Positions 21,195-32,052 of a DNA stretch of 64,000 nt are shown here, piece by piece. The notes beneath the pieces are model-generated. The model was not told the DNA's origin and searched no databases. It saw nothing but the letters and a program-made list of their open reading frames with translations. This DNA is from Arachis hypogaea. Lineage: Eukaryota > Streptophyta > Magnoliopsida > Fabales > Fabaceae. Numbering within the stretch: the stretch's first letter is position 1; every line of letters begins with the position of its first letter. A program made the position numbers and the translations under genes. Location: NCBI RefSeq assembly GCF_003086295.3, contig NC_092051.1, positions 16,236,810 to 16,300,809 on the forward strand, given 5' to 3'.

Positions 21195-21987
21195 AAGCGA
21201 ACTCTACTCCCTGGTGTACTCTTTTCCCAACTTCATGATTTTTTCCCAAAATCAAAGGGTTTTTTCTGGAGAAGGGTTTTTAACGAGGCATCATAGTAGG
21301 GGCTAAGGGAAATAAACTATCAACAACCCTTAGTAGCAATAAAGTACCTCCCCAATTAATAAAGATCTTTTTTCATCTTACAAATATCTCTTATAAATTC
21401 CTTCTTTGTTTTCTCTTTCGACGAAACGCGCCGACTTAAGCTCGACAAAACGTGAAAATCCCATGAACTGACCTAGATGGTCGTCAGGATAAAACGATGA
21501 GGTACAAGTCGGTGTAAAGAGGTTATAAAAGTTGATCGTAATAAACTCGGAAATTATTTGACTTACAAGTCGGAAAAGCCGAGAAATAAAGAAACGCATC
21601 GCAAAAAATAACCTAAGCCATAAAAACTCAATAAAACAAAATTGAGTGCGAGGAATAAACAAAAGAGATCGAAAAACCCAGGAAAAGATCAGAAAGCTAT
21701 CCTTAAAATCCTTAAAACAAAAAGGTGCAGAAAGACAGACAAAGCTAAAGAAAGGTTTTTTTTTTAAAGATCAATGAGAGTTCGAAAAATCACTATCAAA
21801 AAAGCATGCACACATAAGGTAACTTAAACCCTTATCCAAAAAAGGACACTTATTTTAACTTAAACCCTTATCAAAAAGGGTATTTTTTGTTTACGGCCTT
21901 AAAAGGCCAGAAGAAAGTGTTCAAACAAACATAAAGAGTTTAAAAAAGGGGGGACCCACAGGCCGGGCCCCCATATAGCCAACAAAA
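21195..21987. other. Noncoding spacer between pol and the antisense gene of the Tat element
   Basis: Part of the retrotransposon interior. No domain recognised. It probably holds the 3' UTR of the antisense gene. A run of T residues lies at about 21757-21765. Confidence 0.5.
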
Positions 21988-23842
21988 TTATTTTTTTGAA
22001 AGAGGAAAAGACGGATCACCACCACCAGAGTCAGGAGGAGCGCCACCGGGACCGGGAAGAGAGGCATCCATAGGAGGTGAAGAGGAAGTCGGAGGAACAG
22101 TAGAAGAGCTCGGAACGTCCTCAGGACGAGGAGGAGACTCTATGATCCTCTGCCCCCGAGTCTTCAATTCTGACTCGGAAACAATCACAGGGACAGGAGG
22201 ATCCACAATGGCACCATCAATGACGACTTTGTCGGGATCTAAAGGAGAAAGGTCCAAGTCAGGAGCAATGACTCCGACCTGCTCCTTAAAGACCCTCCAA
22301 GCCTCCTCGGCACCATCAGCAATAGAGTCCTCTAACTCGGCATAGGCCTTCCGAGAATTCAACAGGTCATTCTTCACAGCCACAAGATCTTCAAATAACT
22401 TTTGATAGCTTCCCTGCGCTGTTTTCCTCAAGTCCACCTCCATGTTGCATTGGGCTTGCAACTTCCTCCCCTTCTCCCGGAGGTTATCTCTCTCCTCCTT
22501 CAGCTTGGCGACTTCCTCCTTCAACTCCCTCTCATGCTCTTGATATATACGAAGCCTTCCTTCCAGCTCCTCGACCCTCGAGGTCATTCCTAAAGAGCTG
22601 AGAGGAGCCTTCTCAAATATATCCAAGAGTTTGCCACAAACCCCCGCCGCCTTGAGACTCTCTTCAACCAGAGTGGTAAGGTGGTGACGAACAGACACAT
22701 CATCCATGCTTATACGAGCATGGGGGTAGATGTTCTTTCGGACGAATGCAAGAGCATCCGCCTTCACCTCACCAGAAGAGCCAGACTCTAAGGTCTTGCA
22801 CTTCTTCTTCTCTGGCTCAGGAGAAGATCGGGCAGAAGGGGGCGGCTGAGAGGAAGCAGAAGAAGAAATCACAATAGGCGGGGAGGGAGTCCCAACGTTC
22901 TGAGGAGGAGGAGGAGGAGAGATAACCGCCTTGGTGCCACCAGTCCTGGCACGAGACCTCGCTTTGGCCTCCTGACCCTCTGATAAGACTCCTGAGCATT
23001 CTTCTTCACCATCTCTACAAAAAATAACAAAAAGTCAGACAAGTCGGTACAAGAAAACGCAAGTCAGAAGTAAAAAACAAAAGCTACCTAGTTGCGCCTG
23101 GATAAAAGTCGAAGACCCCTGGAGGAATTTCTTAGTGTCCAGATATGGGGCCCTCCCCCACACTTCTCGGAGGAACCCCACAACGGCCGCCTCCACTTCG
23201 TTTAGATCATCCAGACCATACTTCTCACAGGGGGAAGCCTCCAACCAGTACAAGAGAAAGCGGGGGGAAGAACTCTCGTCCAGGAAAAAGGGGTGGTGAC
23301 CCTCTACAGCTTGAACTTTGAAAAAATAATTTTTAAAATCATGGAAGGATTCGTCAAAAAGGGTGAAAACCCTCCGACCCTGTATGGCTCGGAAAGATAC
23401 CCACTGTTGCTTATTATTTAGCCCACTAAAGGGTTTAGTCATATGAAAAAGATAGAAGAAAATCTTCAAAGAGGTCGGGAACTCCAAAGCTTGGCTGATA
23501 AATTTTCAAAAAACCCCAAGAGTTGGGGTGAAGCTGAGTAGGGACAACTCGACAGTAATGCAAAACAGACATCTCAAAGTCTGAAAAAGGAAGAAAAACA
23601 CCCAAACGGGTGATCATACACTCGTACATAAAGAAAAAATGAGGGGTCGCCTCATTGACCCTCCCGAAGCAAACCCGGTCTTCTGGACCCGGGACTACCA
23701 ATTCATACTTCGACTCATCTTCCTCAGAAGCGCAAATTCTGTGGTGAGTGCGAAGATGGGTAATAAACTCAGTATCGACCGAAGGTTCCTCCCCTACGAC
23801 CGTGATATCAACCCAATGAGAAAGAACATCTACGGAGGCCAT
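21988..23842 (-). pseudogene. Antisense gene of the Tat retrotransposon, two exons, coiled-coil protein
   Basis: Exon 1 runs 23842-23088 and exon 2 23012-21988, joined at a GTAGCT donor and a TGTAGAG acceptor in matching phase. The N-terminal half (HPNSWGF motif near 23505, then WVSFRAIQGRRVFTLFDES) resembles plant retrotransposon-associated or putative plant transposon proteins. The C-terminal half has a long heptad-rich coiled coil (about 22380-22620, VEELEGRLRIYQEHERELKE) and a Pro/Ser-rich tail. A one-base frame change near 23490 breaks exon 1, so this copy is probably dead. Such antisense genes occur in Tat elements; their function is not established. It carries its own start and termination signals opposite to pol. 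Confidence 0.75.
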
Positions 23843-24369
23843 TTCTTTTTCTTAAAAGGGTGACAGAAACCTATAAGGGAAAAAGAAAAGGAAAATCAAG
23901 AACACGGTCTCTAAAGGGAGGGAATACAGAACCAAAGTCTACAAATCCACCTATCTACAAAATAAAGGTATGAAAATAGAAAGGCATGTTACAGAAAGAA
24001 CTAACCTTTATCCGAAAATGAGGGTTGGAGGAAGCAAAAGCCCTCGAAAACGCAAAGATGCAGCACGAACAAGTGAAGAGGAAATTTGAAAAATCGCAGA
24101 AACGAAACAATGAAAAAGAGGGAAAGTATTTATAAGTACGTTAGGGGCACAATGGTAAAAACGGGGCAGTCATTAAAGACGCACCGTTACCAAGGCCATT
24201 AATCCCTACGCACATCCCTAACGGACACGACGCTTGATTAGACGTAACTGTCAGAACCAAAAGGTCACGAAAAGTCACGTCGGCTTCAGACCATCACGTC
24301 GGTCCTTCAACAAGTCGGCTACAACCCCGAGTAGAATACTCGAACCCAAATCTTAAAGAGAAATTGGGC

Positions 24370-24383
24370 TCGAGTAGGGGCAC
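24370..24383 (+). other. Polypurine-tract region before the 3' LTR
   Basis: CTCGAGTAGGGGCAC lies immediately before the LTR TG, with the G-run AGTAGGGG the likely plus-strand priming site. Confidence 0.6.
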
Positions 24384-24914
24384 TGTTCATACTCTGCCCA
24401 ATAATAAAGGCCCAGAACCAAGCGAGAGGCCTAATCCAAATGGTTGGGCCTCACCCAGTACCAATCTTCGTCTTAGGAAGTCGGTACTCGTCACGACTTG
24501 CTCTAAAGAAGTCGGGAACGAGGGTTATCTGGCAGATAAGTACTCATTTGAATGAATAACTGCCCCTAGAATCTCTCTACCCACTTCCACAAGCCATATC
24601 TTAACTTCCCTAAGATAAAGGGACGGTTAACACCCTAAAAAAGTGGCACTACTCCAACGGTGGTTATTGGTTCACCACTATAAATACACTGACACTTCTC
24701 AGGTATCTCTAAGCCCCAATACTCTCTAGACCTGCTCACACCCTTGCTGACTTAAGTATTGGAGTGTCTTTGCAGGTACCACCCCCCATTCTTTCGCACG
24801 CACAAGTTGGACGGAAGGCACCGAGTTGCAGATCCACTTGAAATCCTCCTCCTCTATACGTTTGGGCCAACCAACGTCGTCTAGCCCACTAATCTCCGGT
24901 TACCCATCGTAACA
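24384..24914 (+). repeat. 3' LTR (531 bp)
   Basis: Near copy of 15437-15968, followed directly by the TATAC target duplication (24915-24919). The LTR TATA box is conserved. Confidence 0.95.
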
Positions 24915-24919
24915 TATAC

Positions 24920-26290
24920 CATACTCACTTAGTCACTTTGTTATGAAAGGGATGAGATCACGACGCATATCCCATCTATATACGCCTTTTGATGTAGCCC
25001 CTAGCTAGGAGAGAACAAAATCCTCACATTTATTTATTAATTCATAACCATAATAAGTCTTTTCTTATGAAATTGTATTAGGTTACCATATCTCCTTAAT
25101 AAAATGATGCATTGATGTAATGACGTGAGCGGCAGGCAGCTCTGGTTACCATATATATAGAGGGCCGAAAACTTCTAACATCCTCAGCTAAAATAACCCT
25201 TAAGAAAACGAGACATATCTACGAATTGGAAACCATTACTGCCTTCAAGTCCTTCTTTTGTCAAGATATTTGCTACCTTATTTCCCCTCCTTATAGGTGT
25301 GCATCCATTTTATGTTCCATGTTGATTGTATACTAAAAATATAAATTTTTTTAGACATAAATAATTTTAAAAATGACTTACAAATATGGTCAAACAAAAA
25401 TCAAGTTTCTCCTAAAAGTATTAGGTAAAAGGATGGAATCCAAAAGAATACCTTGAGGAGTTGAATTTCTTTTTAGTGGAAACTAAATTGGTGGAAGTGG
25501 ATTGGTTGGATTTAGAGTGTAAAGAGTGTCATCTAGTTAAAAGAAAACCAAACTAGATGTCCATTCACTAATGTCACATGTCATGAGCTTTAGTTTAACT
25601 TGTTGAAATCAACTTCTTCCATTGAACAGTTGAAAAGACTTGAAGTGACGGAAATACCTAAAAATATTTGGGGTAAAAGGAGTAAACCAAACATCAGATT
25701 ATAACCATTGGATAATAGATTTCCTCTTCAAAATGGTTTTACACTATAAAAAGACCTCAAGCCACCTTTTTAAAAGACCTTTTCTTTTTTCTGAAAAATG
25801 AGAAGCTAAAAAATTCATTTTTTTCTCTTCCCAAAATTCTTCTCATTGTTCTTCATTTCATTCATCACCTTCACGAGTAAAAACTAGCATTCGGGTGTTC
25901 CACTAGAACACTCGACAACCATTAACCAATTCCTATCCACTTTAAACAAGGCTCATTCATTCTTTTGTGACATTAGTGGAGGTCTCAACACTTGTTCTCC
26001 ACCTCTATTTCTCATCATTAATTTTTGTTTTATTTATTTGTCATTAATAGAAGTGTTTTCCTCACAAGTATACTTACCCTGAATTTCTCATCTTAACCAT
26101 TTTTTTTTACACTTAACCTATTTTCCATAAAACTCACCTGAATCACATGTTCTGTTGGTTAGGTTTAAAATTCTTCTCACCAAGACTTTGGGGGTGTATA
26201 TTTGCTTTATTTCTATCTTGATCACTTCAATTACTGCTTGGGAGTCAGATTTTATTATCATTCTTCTTAATCCCAGATTTCAAGCCATAT
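24920..26290. other. Degraded intergenic or repeat DNA
   Basis: No gene. The stretch 25740-25930 has an LTR-like look (ACTATAAAAAGACC, then a pyrimidine-rich leader and a Tat-like AACACTCGACAACC segment) and may belong to the old element downstream. I could not find a matching second LTR. Confidence 0.3.
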
Positions 26291-26299
26291 TCATACCAC

Positions 26300-28700
26300 A
26301 TATTTATTATAGACAAAAGTATTGTGTGTAGTGTGTTTATTGGTCAGAGGGACTATGTTTACTGGTCGACGAATAAAAAAATTTATTAAGTCACAAGACA
26401 TCAAAATAGTACATTCGACTCCCTACTATGCACAGACTAATAGCCAAGTCGATGCCATTAATAAAATTCTGATAAGTTTGATAAAAAAAAAACATATTGG
26501 AAGGCAACCTTAAAATTGAAATACTACACTAAATCAGGTATTATGAATTTATAGGTGTTTTCCAAGAGAATCAATTAATTGACACATTTTGAGTTAGTGT
26601 ATAGCCATAGAGTTATATTGCCACTTGAAATAAATTTGCAAAACATAAGGGTGGCCAGACAGAATGATTTGCCAGTCGAACAATATTGGTCAAGTATAAT
26701 TGATGAATTAGATGAGTTAGACCAATAAGTTCGACTCATGGCATTAGACATAATGCTAAAACAGAAATAGATTATATCTAAGTCATACAATCGAAAAGTG
26801 AAAGTCAAAATATTTGCAGTTGGTGACTTAGTATTTAAATTAGTACTTCCAACTGAGTAAATCAAAGGCAAATAGTCTCTTTTATGGGAAGGACCCTTTA
26901 AACCTAAAAAAAATTTCGATGGCAATGCGTATGAATAAGAGATACAAATAGCAGCCAAAGCATACATGTAAATGATAAGTATCTCAAAAAATACCATTGT
27001 CACTAAAACAAAGTCAGTTGAGAATACTGAACAAAATAAGTGCAAAAGAGAGTTAGAGCAAGCTCCTAAACATGAGTTTCAAATCCTCTTGACGTTGGTC
27101 CAGACTTGAGGACTCTTGTGCTACTTCTTGGACATTGGTTGCTCGAGTGACTGCTTCGACTAAAGCACCCCGACTCAACAGTTTGGAAGCATGAGCCTTT
27201 TCAATCATTTATAGTCGAAGAGAGAGAACATCATTGGTGGATGCGACTTCATTTTTTCCTGATTTTAGATCAACCAATTCTTTCTCTAAGACTGCAATCC
27301 TTGTCACCATTTGTCGTTCCTTTGCTCGACCCTCCAACAAAATCTCAGTGACTTGAGACTTAGCCTTATCATATTTTTTCAGCTAAGTATCACAGTCGGC
27401 TAAAGTTTTAAGTGACTTATTCAGTTCTTGGTTAGCATCATGAATTTTGGAAAGGTAGGAGGAGATGACTTCAATAAATGAGCTAAGAGATGAATGCATG
27501 TCGAAAGAAATACGTTGATTGAGAAAAGCAAGCGCATTGGTAAGTCGAGCCTTTAGGACAATATTTTCATCGATATCCTCAATAAAAATATTCAAACAAT
27601 CAAGAACAATATTGATTCTATCGACAACTTGAGGATCTGGACCCGTGAGCACATGGGAAGTGACTTCTTCTTTGGTCAACGACTTCTCAACTTGAGGGAT
27701 AACAGTGCTCAACTCTGGAATAAAAGACATCCCCATAGTTCCTTCAAAAGAATAAAACTGTTGAGTTTCAGATAAGATATTTTTCAGGTTAAAGTCGATG
27801 TCATCAAAATTCAAATCTCCAGCTTTTAGAGAAGAAACATTAAAAGATGGTTTAGTGTCTTGATCGACGAATTTCTGTGTCGACAGTACGAGAATAATGT
27901 CTTTGTCGATAAATTTCTGTGTCGACAGTTCGACGAATTTCTGTGTCGAACGTCCAGGAACAATAATGGTGGTTGCAGCAATTGACCCTAGTCCATATGT
28001 AATTCCATATTCTTGGTGAGTTTTAGCACCACTAGGAAGAGGCATATAATGAATATGAAGAGATCAAAGATAATGGTCATGTAGTAATCAAAAGGAACTT
28101 AGCATTGAAAATCTAAAACAAAAGAAGCACCAAAGGAGAAAATTTTGAAATATGAGATGTTGTTGTCAATTATGGATTCTGCTTCAGAGTCGGAACAGGG
28201 GTAGTAAGACTAACAGTTTGGGTAGTCTGAATTGGTTGAAGAAATTCTGTTTCAGTATGAACTATCTGATCCACTTCTCGATCAGAGGGATCATTGATAT
28301 CAGCAACTTGAGAGGAAGTCCCTTTTTAGGATTTCTTCAACTACAATATATTAGAAAAAAAAATAAAAATTGCAAGTATAAGGTGAAAGCAGTTGCGACA
28401 GATAGTATTGAATATATAATTTTGAGGAGGTTGCAGGTTAAATTTTTTGAATCTTTGGTGGTCCAGCTTCTGTCAGAATATCAATAGGATCATGCTTCTT
28501 TGAGGAAAGGGTCGCACCACTCGACCTTTCTTTTCTTTGACCTCCCATTTGCTCGGTCTTTTTCTTAGGTGTTGTGTCCTCATTAGTATCTCAGTTTTTC
28601 TCAACTAGTTGTAAGTCAGCAGCAACTTGAGTGATGGTTGTCTATCGAATAACTGAATAAATCAAAGTAAGTTGGGTCAAGTATCAGAAATGATGCTTAA
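26300..28700. pseudogene. Remnant of an older Tat-like retrotransposon
   Basis: About 26345-26515 (+) encodes a piece of the integrase core (FTGRRIKKFIKSQDIKIVHS, then TPYYAQTNSQVDAINKI), followed to about 27040 by the integrase C-terminal region with several stops and frame changes. On the minus strand, 28045-27383 is an open coding segment of 220 codons, extended in decayed form in both directions (27380-27080 coiled coil, KKYDKAKSQVTEILLEGRAK; 28700-28100). This repeats the layout of the intact element (integrase, then an antisense coiled-coil gene) at low identity. LTR boundaries not found. Confidence 0.65.
27860..27955 (-). repeat. Three tandem copies of an STQKF-coding unit in the old antisense gene
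   Basis: Sequence around AATTTCTGTGTCGAC occurs three times (about 27868, 27907 and 27937), read on the minus strand as RSTQKFVE, LSTQKFID and LSTQKFVD. A small in-frame expansion in a decaying gene. Confidence 0.65.
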
Positions 28701-31700
28701 AGAAGTACGAGATACTTAAAAAGAAATTAAAGATTTCTTTTAAATTCTCACTTTTAGTTTTTTTTTTTTTATGTTATCTGCACAATAGAAAATACCATAT
28801 TAGAGAGGATTTGGTTGACAAATGTACAGTGAGCAGAAAAATACTTTAACCGCTACTCATGAAAACCAGGAGTCAACAAGAAATAACAACTGATATTTAG
28901 ATACTGTTATTGAGTCGACATTTTTTGGTGGTTTATCTCTAACATCTTGTCAAATTCTTTTGTCTTCGATATCTCATAGTGAATCATTTGGGCCTTAGAG
29001 TTGAGAGACAGCATAAAGGGTAAGACTTGGGCTAAGCCAAACTATCGGGCTACATACTGGGAAAAATAAACGACTAGTTTCTTTTAAAGAGCCCAAATCG
29101 ACTCATGAGGTAGTCTGACAAGGAGAATTTGAGGAGTATTCTATTCAAGGAGTGTTCTATTTTAAATAATGCGTAACTGTCTTTTCAAATTTTTGAGAAT
29201 TTGAAAAGATTGCACATGCCCGACATTAAAACTTGTATTTTTGAACAAATAACAAGTTTTAAAGGGGCAATTTATTGGTACGAAAATTGGATTTTTCTCG
29301 ACAAGAAGGAGCTTTGACTGCCAATAGTTTCGACTACAGAAGTGGTGTTTCAACCACAGAAGCAGAAACAGGTAAGATGAAGTCGAAGAAAGATAGTACA
29401 AAGAGCGTCGAAGTCGAAAGGTAGTTATTGCCTTTCCTTGAACATCAAGGCTTGCTACTCGACTTTCAAGCTGAAGTGAAGAACATAGGTACAAAATTTT
29501 AGGAGCAAGTTAAAGAAAACGTGGGACTTGAAAACTAAGGAAGACGTGGGTGTCAAAACTTGAGGAACAAAATTCTTTATGGCCAAGACAAGGTTATGAC
29601 CGAGAAAAATGAGGAAGATAATTGACAACATGCTCCATAACAAGTCCATCTCCATAGTCTATAAATAATAGAAATTTAGAAGAGTTATGGGACTTCTTCA
29701 AAAACACTAGATCATCACAGATTATGGAGTATATGTAGATATGAGTATTAGAAGTCTACTTTTATTTGCTTTCCTTTTATTTTCTTTTTCTATTTTTTTC
29801 ATTTATTTTCTTCACGCATTTTATTTTTTACTTCCATTCTTCAAGCAATTTGTTTTTTTTTTCAATTAAAATTTTAAAGCTCCATCTATTTTACTGCAAT
29901 TCTTTATTATTTGTCACAATCTAAGCATCTCAAACATTTTGACATGGACGTTAAATAATTTCCAGGTCAAGCCCACTCTTATTTAGATGAGTCGTATCTG
30001 CTTTTTGATACTTGAGATCTTGATACAAATTTGATTCGACACCTTGTCAAGATTACCAAAAATTAAGTGAAATAACTAAAAATAAATTTTTGTTGAGTTT
30101 AAATTTTAAATATTTTTTATTTGAATTTTAAATATTCTTATTTTTAAGAATTTTAGATTTTTTTAATGTTAAATGTTGATTCACAATATTAACTATGCAA
30201 TCTTAACTTTTTAAGATTTTTTTATTTTATTACTTATTATTTTGTGTCACCAGAATTGATGATAAACGATAAACAACAAATGCATAACGAATAGCAAACA
30301 ATGTTACCTTCTCGTCTCGTCTCTTTTCTTCTCATCTCAAATAATGATTAGAGTTTTGGAAAAAAAAAAAAAATTACAATATTATCTAATGAAATATGAA
30401 TTATAATATTAAATTAGATATGTAATCATTACAACATAATATTATCTAACAAATACTTAAAAATAAGAATCGCAAAATAAGTGTAACTATATATCATATT
30501 TTAGGTATTGTTAGTTGATTAAAAAAGCTGTCTTTTATATAATAATGGAAAAGTATAGGTAGATAATGAGAATACTAAACAATGTGAACAATAAATATGT
30601 CGCATATTCAATTCAATTCAAAAGTTATTGTCTATTTAGTAAAACCCAATAGTATTAGGGTCAACAAATTTTATAATTTATAGTCATTAATTATTCATTA
30701 TTAATATTTTTAATAGTATAAAATTTTATTTAATAATATAAAATTATTTACTCTTTTTTTACCGATTAAATACTAATCAAATTTTAATAAAAATGATACC
30801 GTTACCCGTTTTCTTATCTATTTCCTCCATGTTTATATTATACTCTGTACTCTAATTCTTTGCATCATGAATAAGCACGGCCTTCCATATAAAGTAGGCT
30901 AGAAAAAAATTTCAGGAGAACAGTTTTTAATAATTTTGATAATTATTTAATTAATATAAATATTAAATTATATTATTAAATATTTTTATTAATTTATATA
31001 TATAAATTTTAATAAATATAAATATATATATTTTTTATGTAATAATTAAATACTAATTTAAAATAATAATATTTATTGGTCATATAGTATTATTAATATA
31101 ATATAAAATAAACAAATATTCAAATTGTATGATAAAGGCGTATTAACAGTGAATTGAAAATTTTAACCTCTAAGTATAAATATAAAGGAAAACAGACTAA
31201 AGCAAATATCAAAACACAAATTCCGTCAGAAGTTTTAAAAAAGGTACGGTATTATCTATTGTTCTATACATAATCTTTTTTTTTTTTTTTTGGTGACTTG
31301 TTCTATACATAATCTAGTTTCAATGTAACTTAATAATAAGAAATAAAAATTTAAAAACATCATTTAATTTAAATTAATTTAATTTTGCTTCAATTTAGAA
31401 GCATCGTCCTTAAAAGAGAGAAAATAAATACCAAATAATTTATTATTACAGAGAGAAGAGAAACAGGGTGGGACTAAGAAAAATAAGAAAAAAGTAAAAT
31501 AAAAAAGGAGAGTATAGAGTGTTGCTTTTACTTTTACCCACCCGTTAAATATAAAACATGCATTAAGGGACAAAGCGATAGGCTCGGAACCAGGTTCGGT
31601 TTTGGCTTTTCAACGTGAACAATATTATTAGGCAGCAAACTAAAAGGGACAGAGAAGAGAATAGAATAAAATAGAACAAACAAGAAAGCGAGAGAAAGGA
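28701..31700. other. AT-rich, repeat-derived DNA with no recognised gene
   Basis: Open stretches here show no conserved motif. A CTATAAATAATAG at about 29660 followed by a leader-like sequence could belong to a decayed LTR. Poly-A or poly-T runs lie at 28760 and 30361. Confidence 0.35.
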
Positions 31701-32052
31701 CCAACAATCAATAATCCAAACCCCATTTTCCTTTTTCTCGCTTTCTTAAATTCTTTCTCATTCCCCTCTCTGCAATACATATTCATTATTCTTTCATTCT
31801 TTCATTTATTTATTCATTCATTCATTAATTAATTATTAGTTGTTTCTTTTTGTTTTGTTTTTTCATTCCTAACTCTCTGAATTTTGCTATTTTTCTCCGA
31901 AAAGCTCAAGCTTGTTTTCCTCTTACATTGTCTTTTGTCTTTGTTTTGATCCACGTACATTATTTTTGAATTCATTGCTGGCTCTCCCAGCGGTTTTTGG
32001 ATTCTTTTTTTCATTTTTCCTGTTTGAGTTTATACTCCGAGGCATAGTTATT
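31701..32052 (+). promoter_or_regulatory. 5' leader of the kinesin gene
   Basis: Pyrimidine-rich DNA (TTTCTCGCTTTCTTAAATTC, TTCATTCTTTCATT) before the start codon. An in-frame ATG at 31912 would add 47 hydrophobic residues unlike any kinesin N-terminus, so I place the start at 32053. Confidence 0.45.

Larger units (their letters stand above)
15437..24914 (+). mobile_element. Full-length Ty3/gypsy LTR retrotransposon, Tat lineage, 9.5 kb
   Basis: Both LTRs start TG and end CA and are flanked by the 5-bp target duplication TATAC (15432-15436 and 24915-24919). Next come the primer binding site, gag, protease, RT, an RNase H followed by a second (archaeal-type-like) RNase H, integrase, a two-exon gene on the opposite strand, and a polypurine tract. 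Dual RNase H and an antisense gene downstream of pol are marks of the plant Tat lineage. The copy cannot be autonomous: gag-pol carries a frameshift and an internal stop, and the RT active site is changed. Intact structure with modest LTR divergence indicates a recent, now inactive insertion. Confidence 0.95.

Noticed and set aside
31912..32052. Upstream in-frame ATG as kinesin start
   Set aside because: It would add 47 hydrophobic residues from a T-rich leader with no kinesin resemblance.
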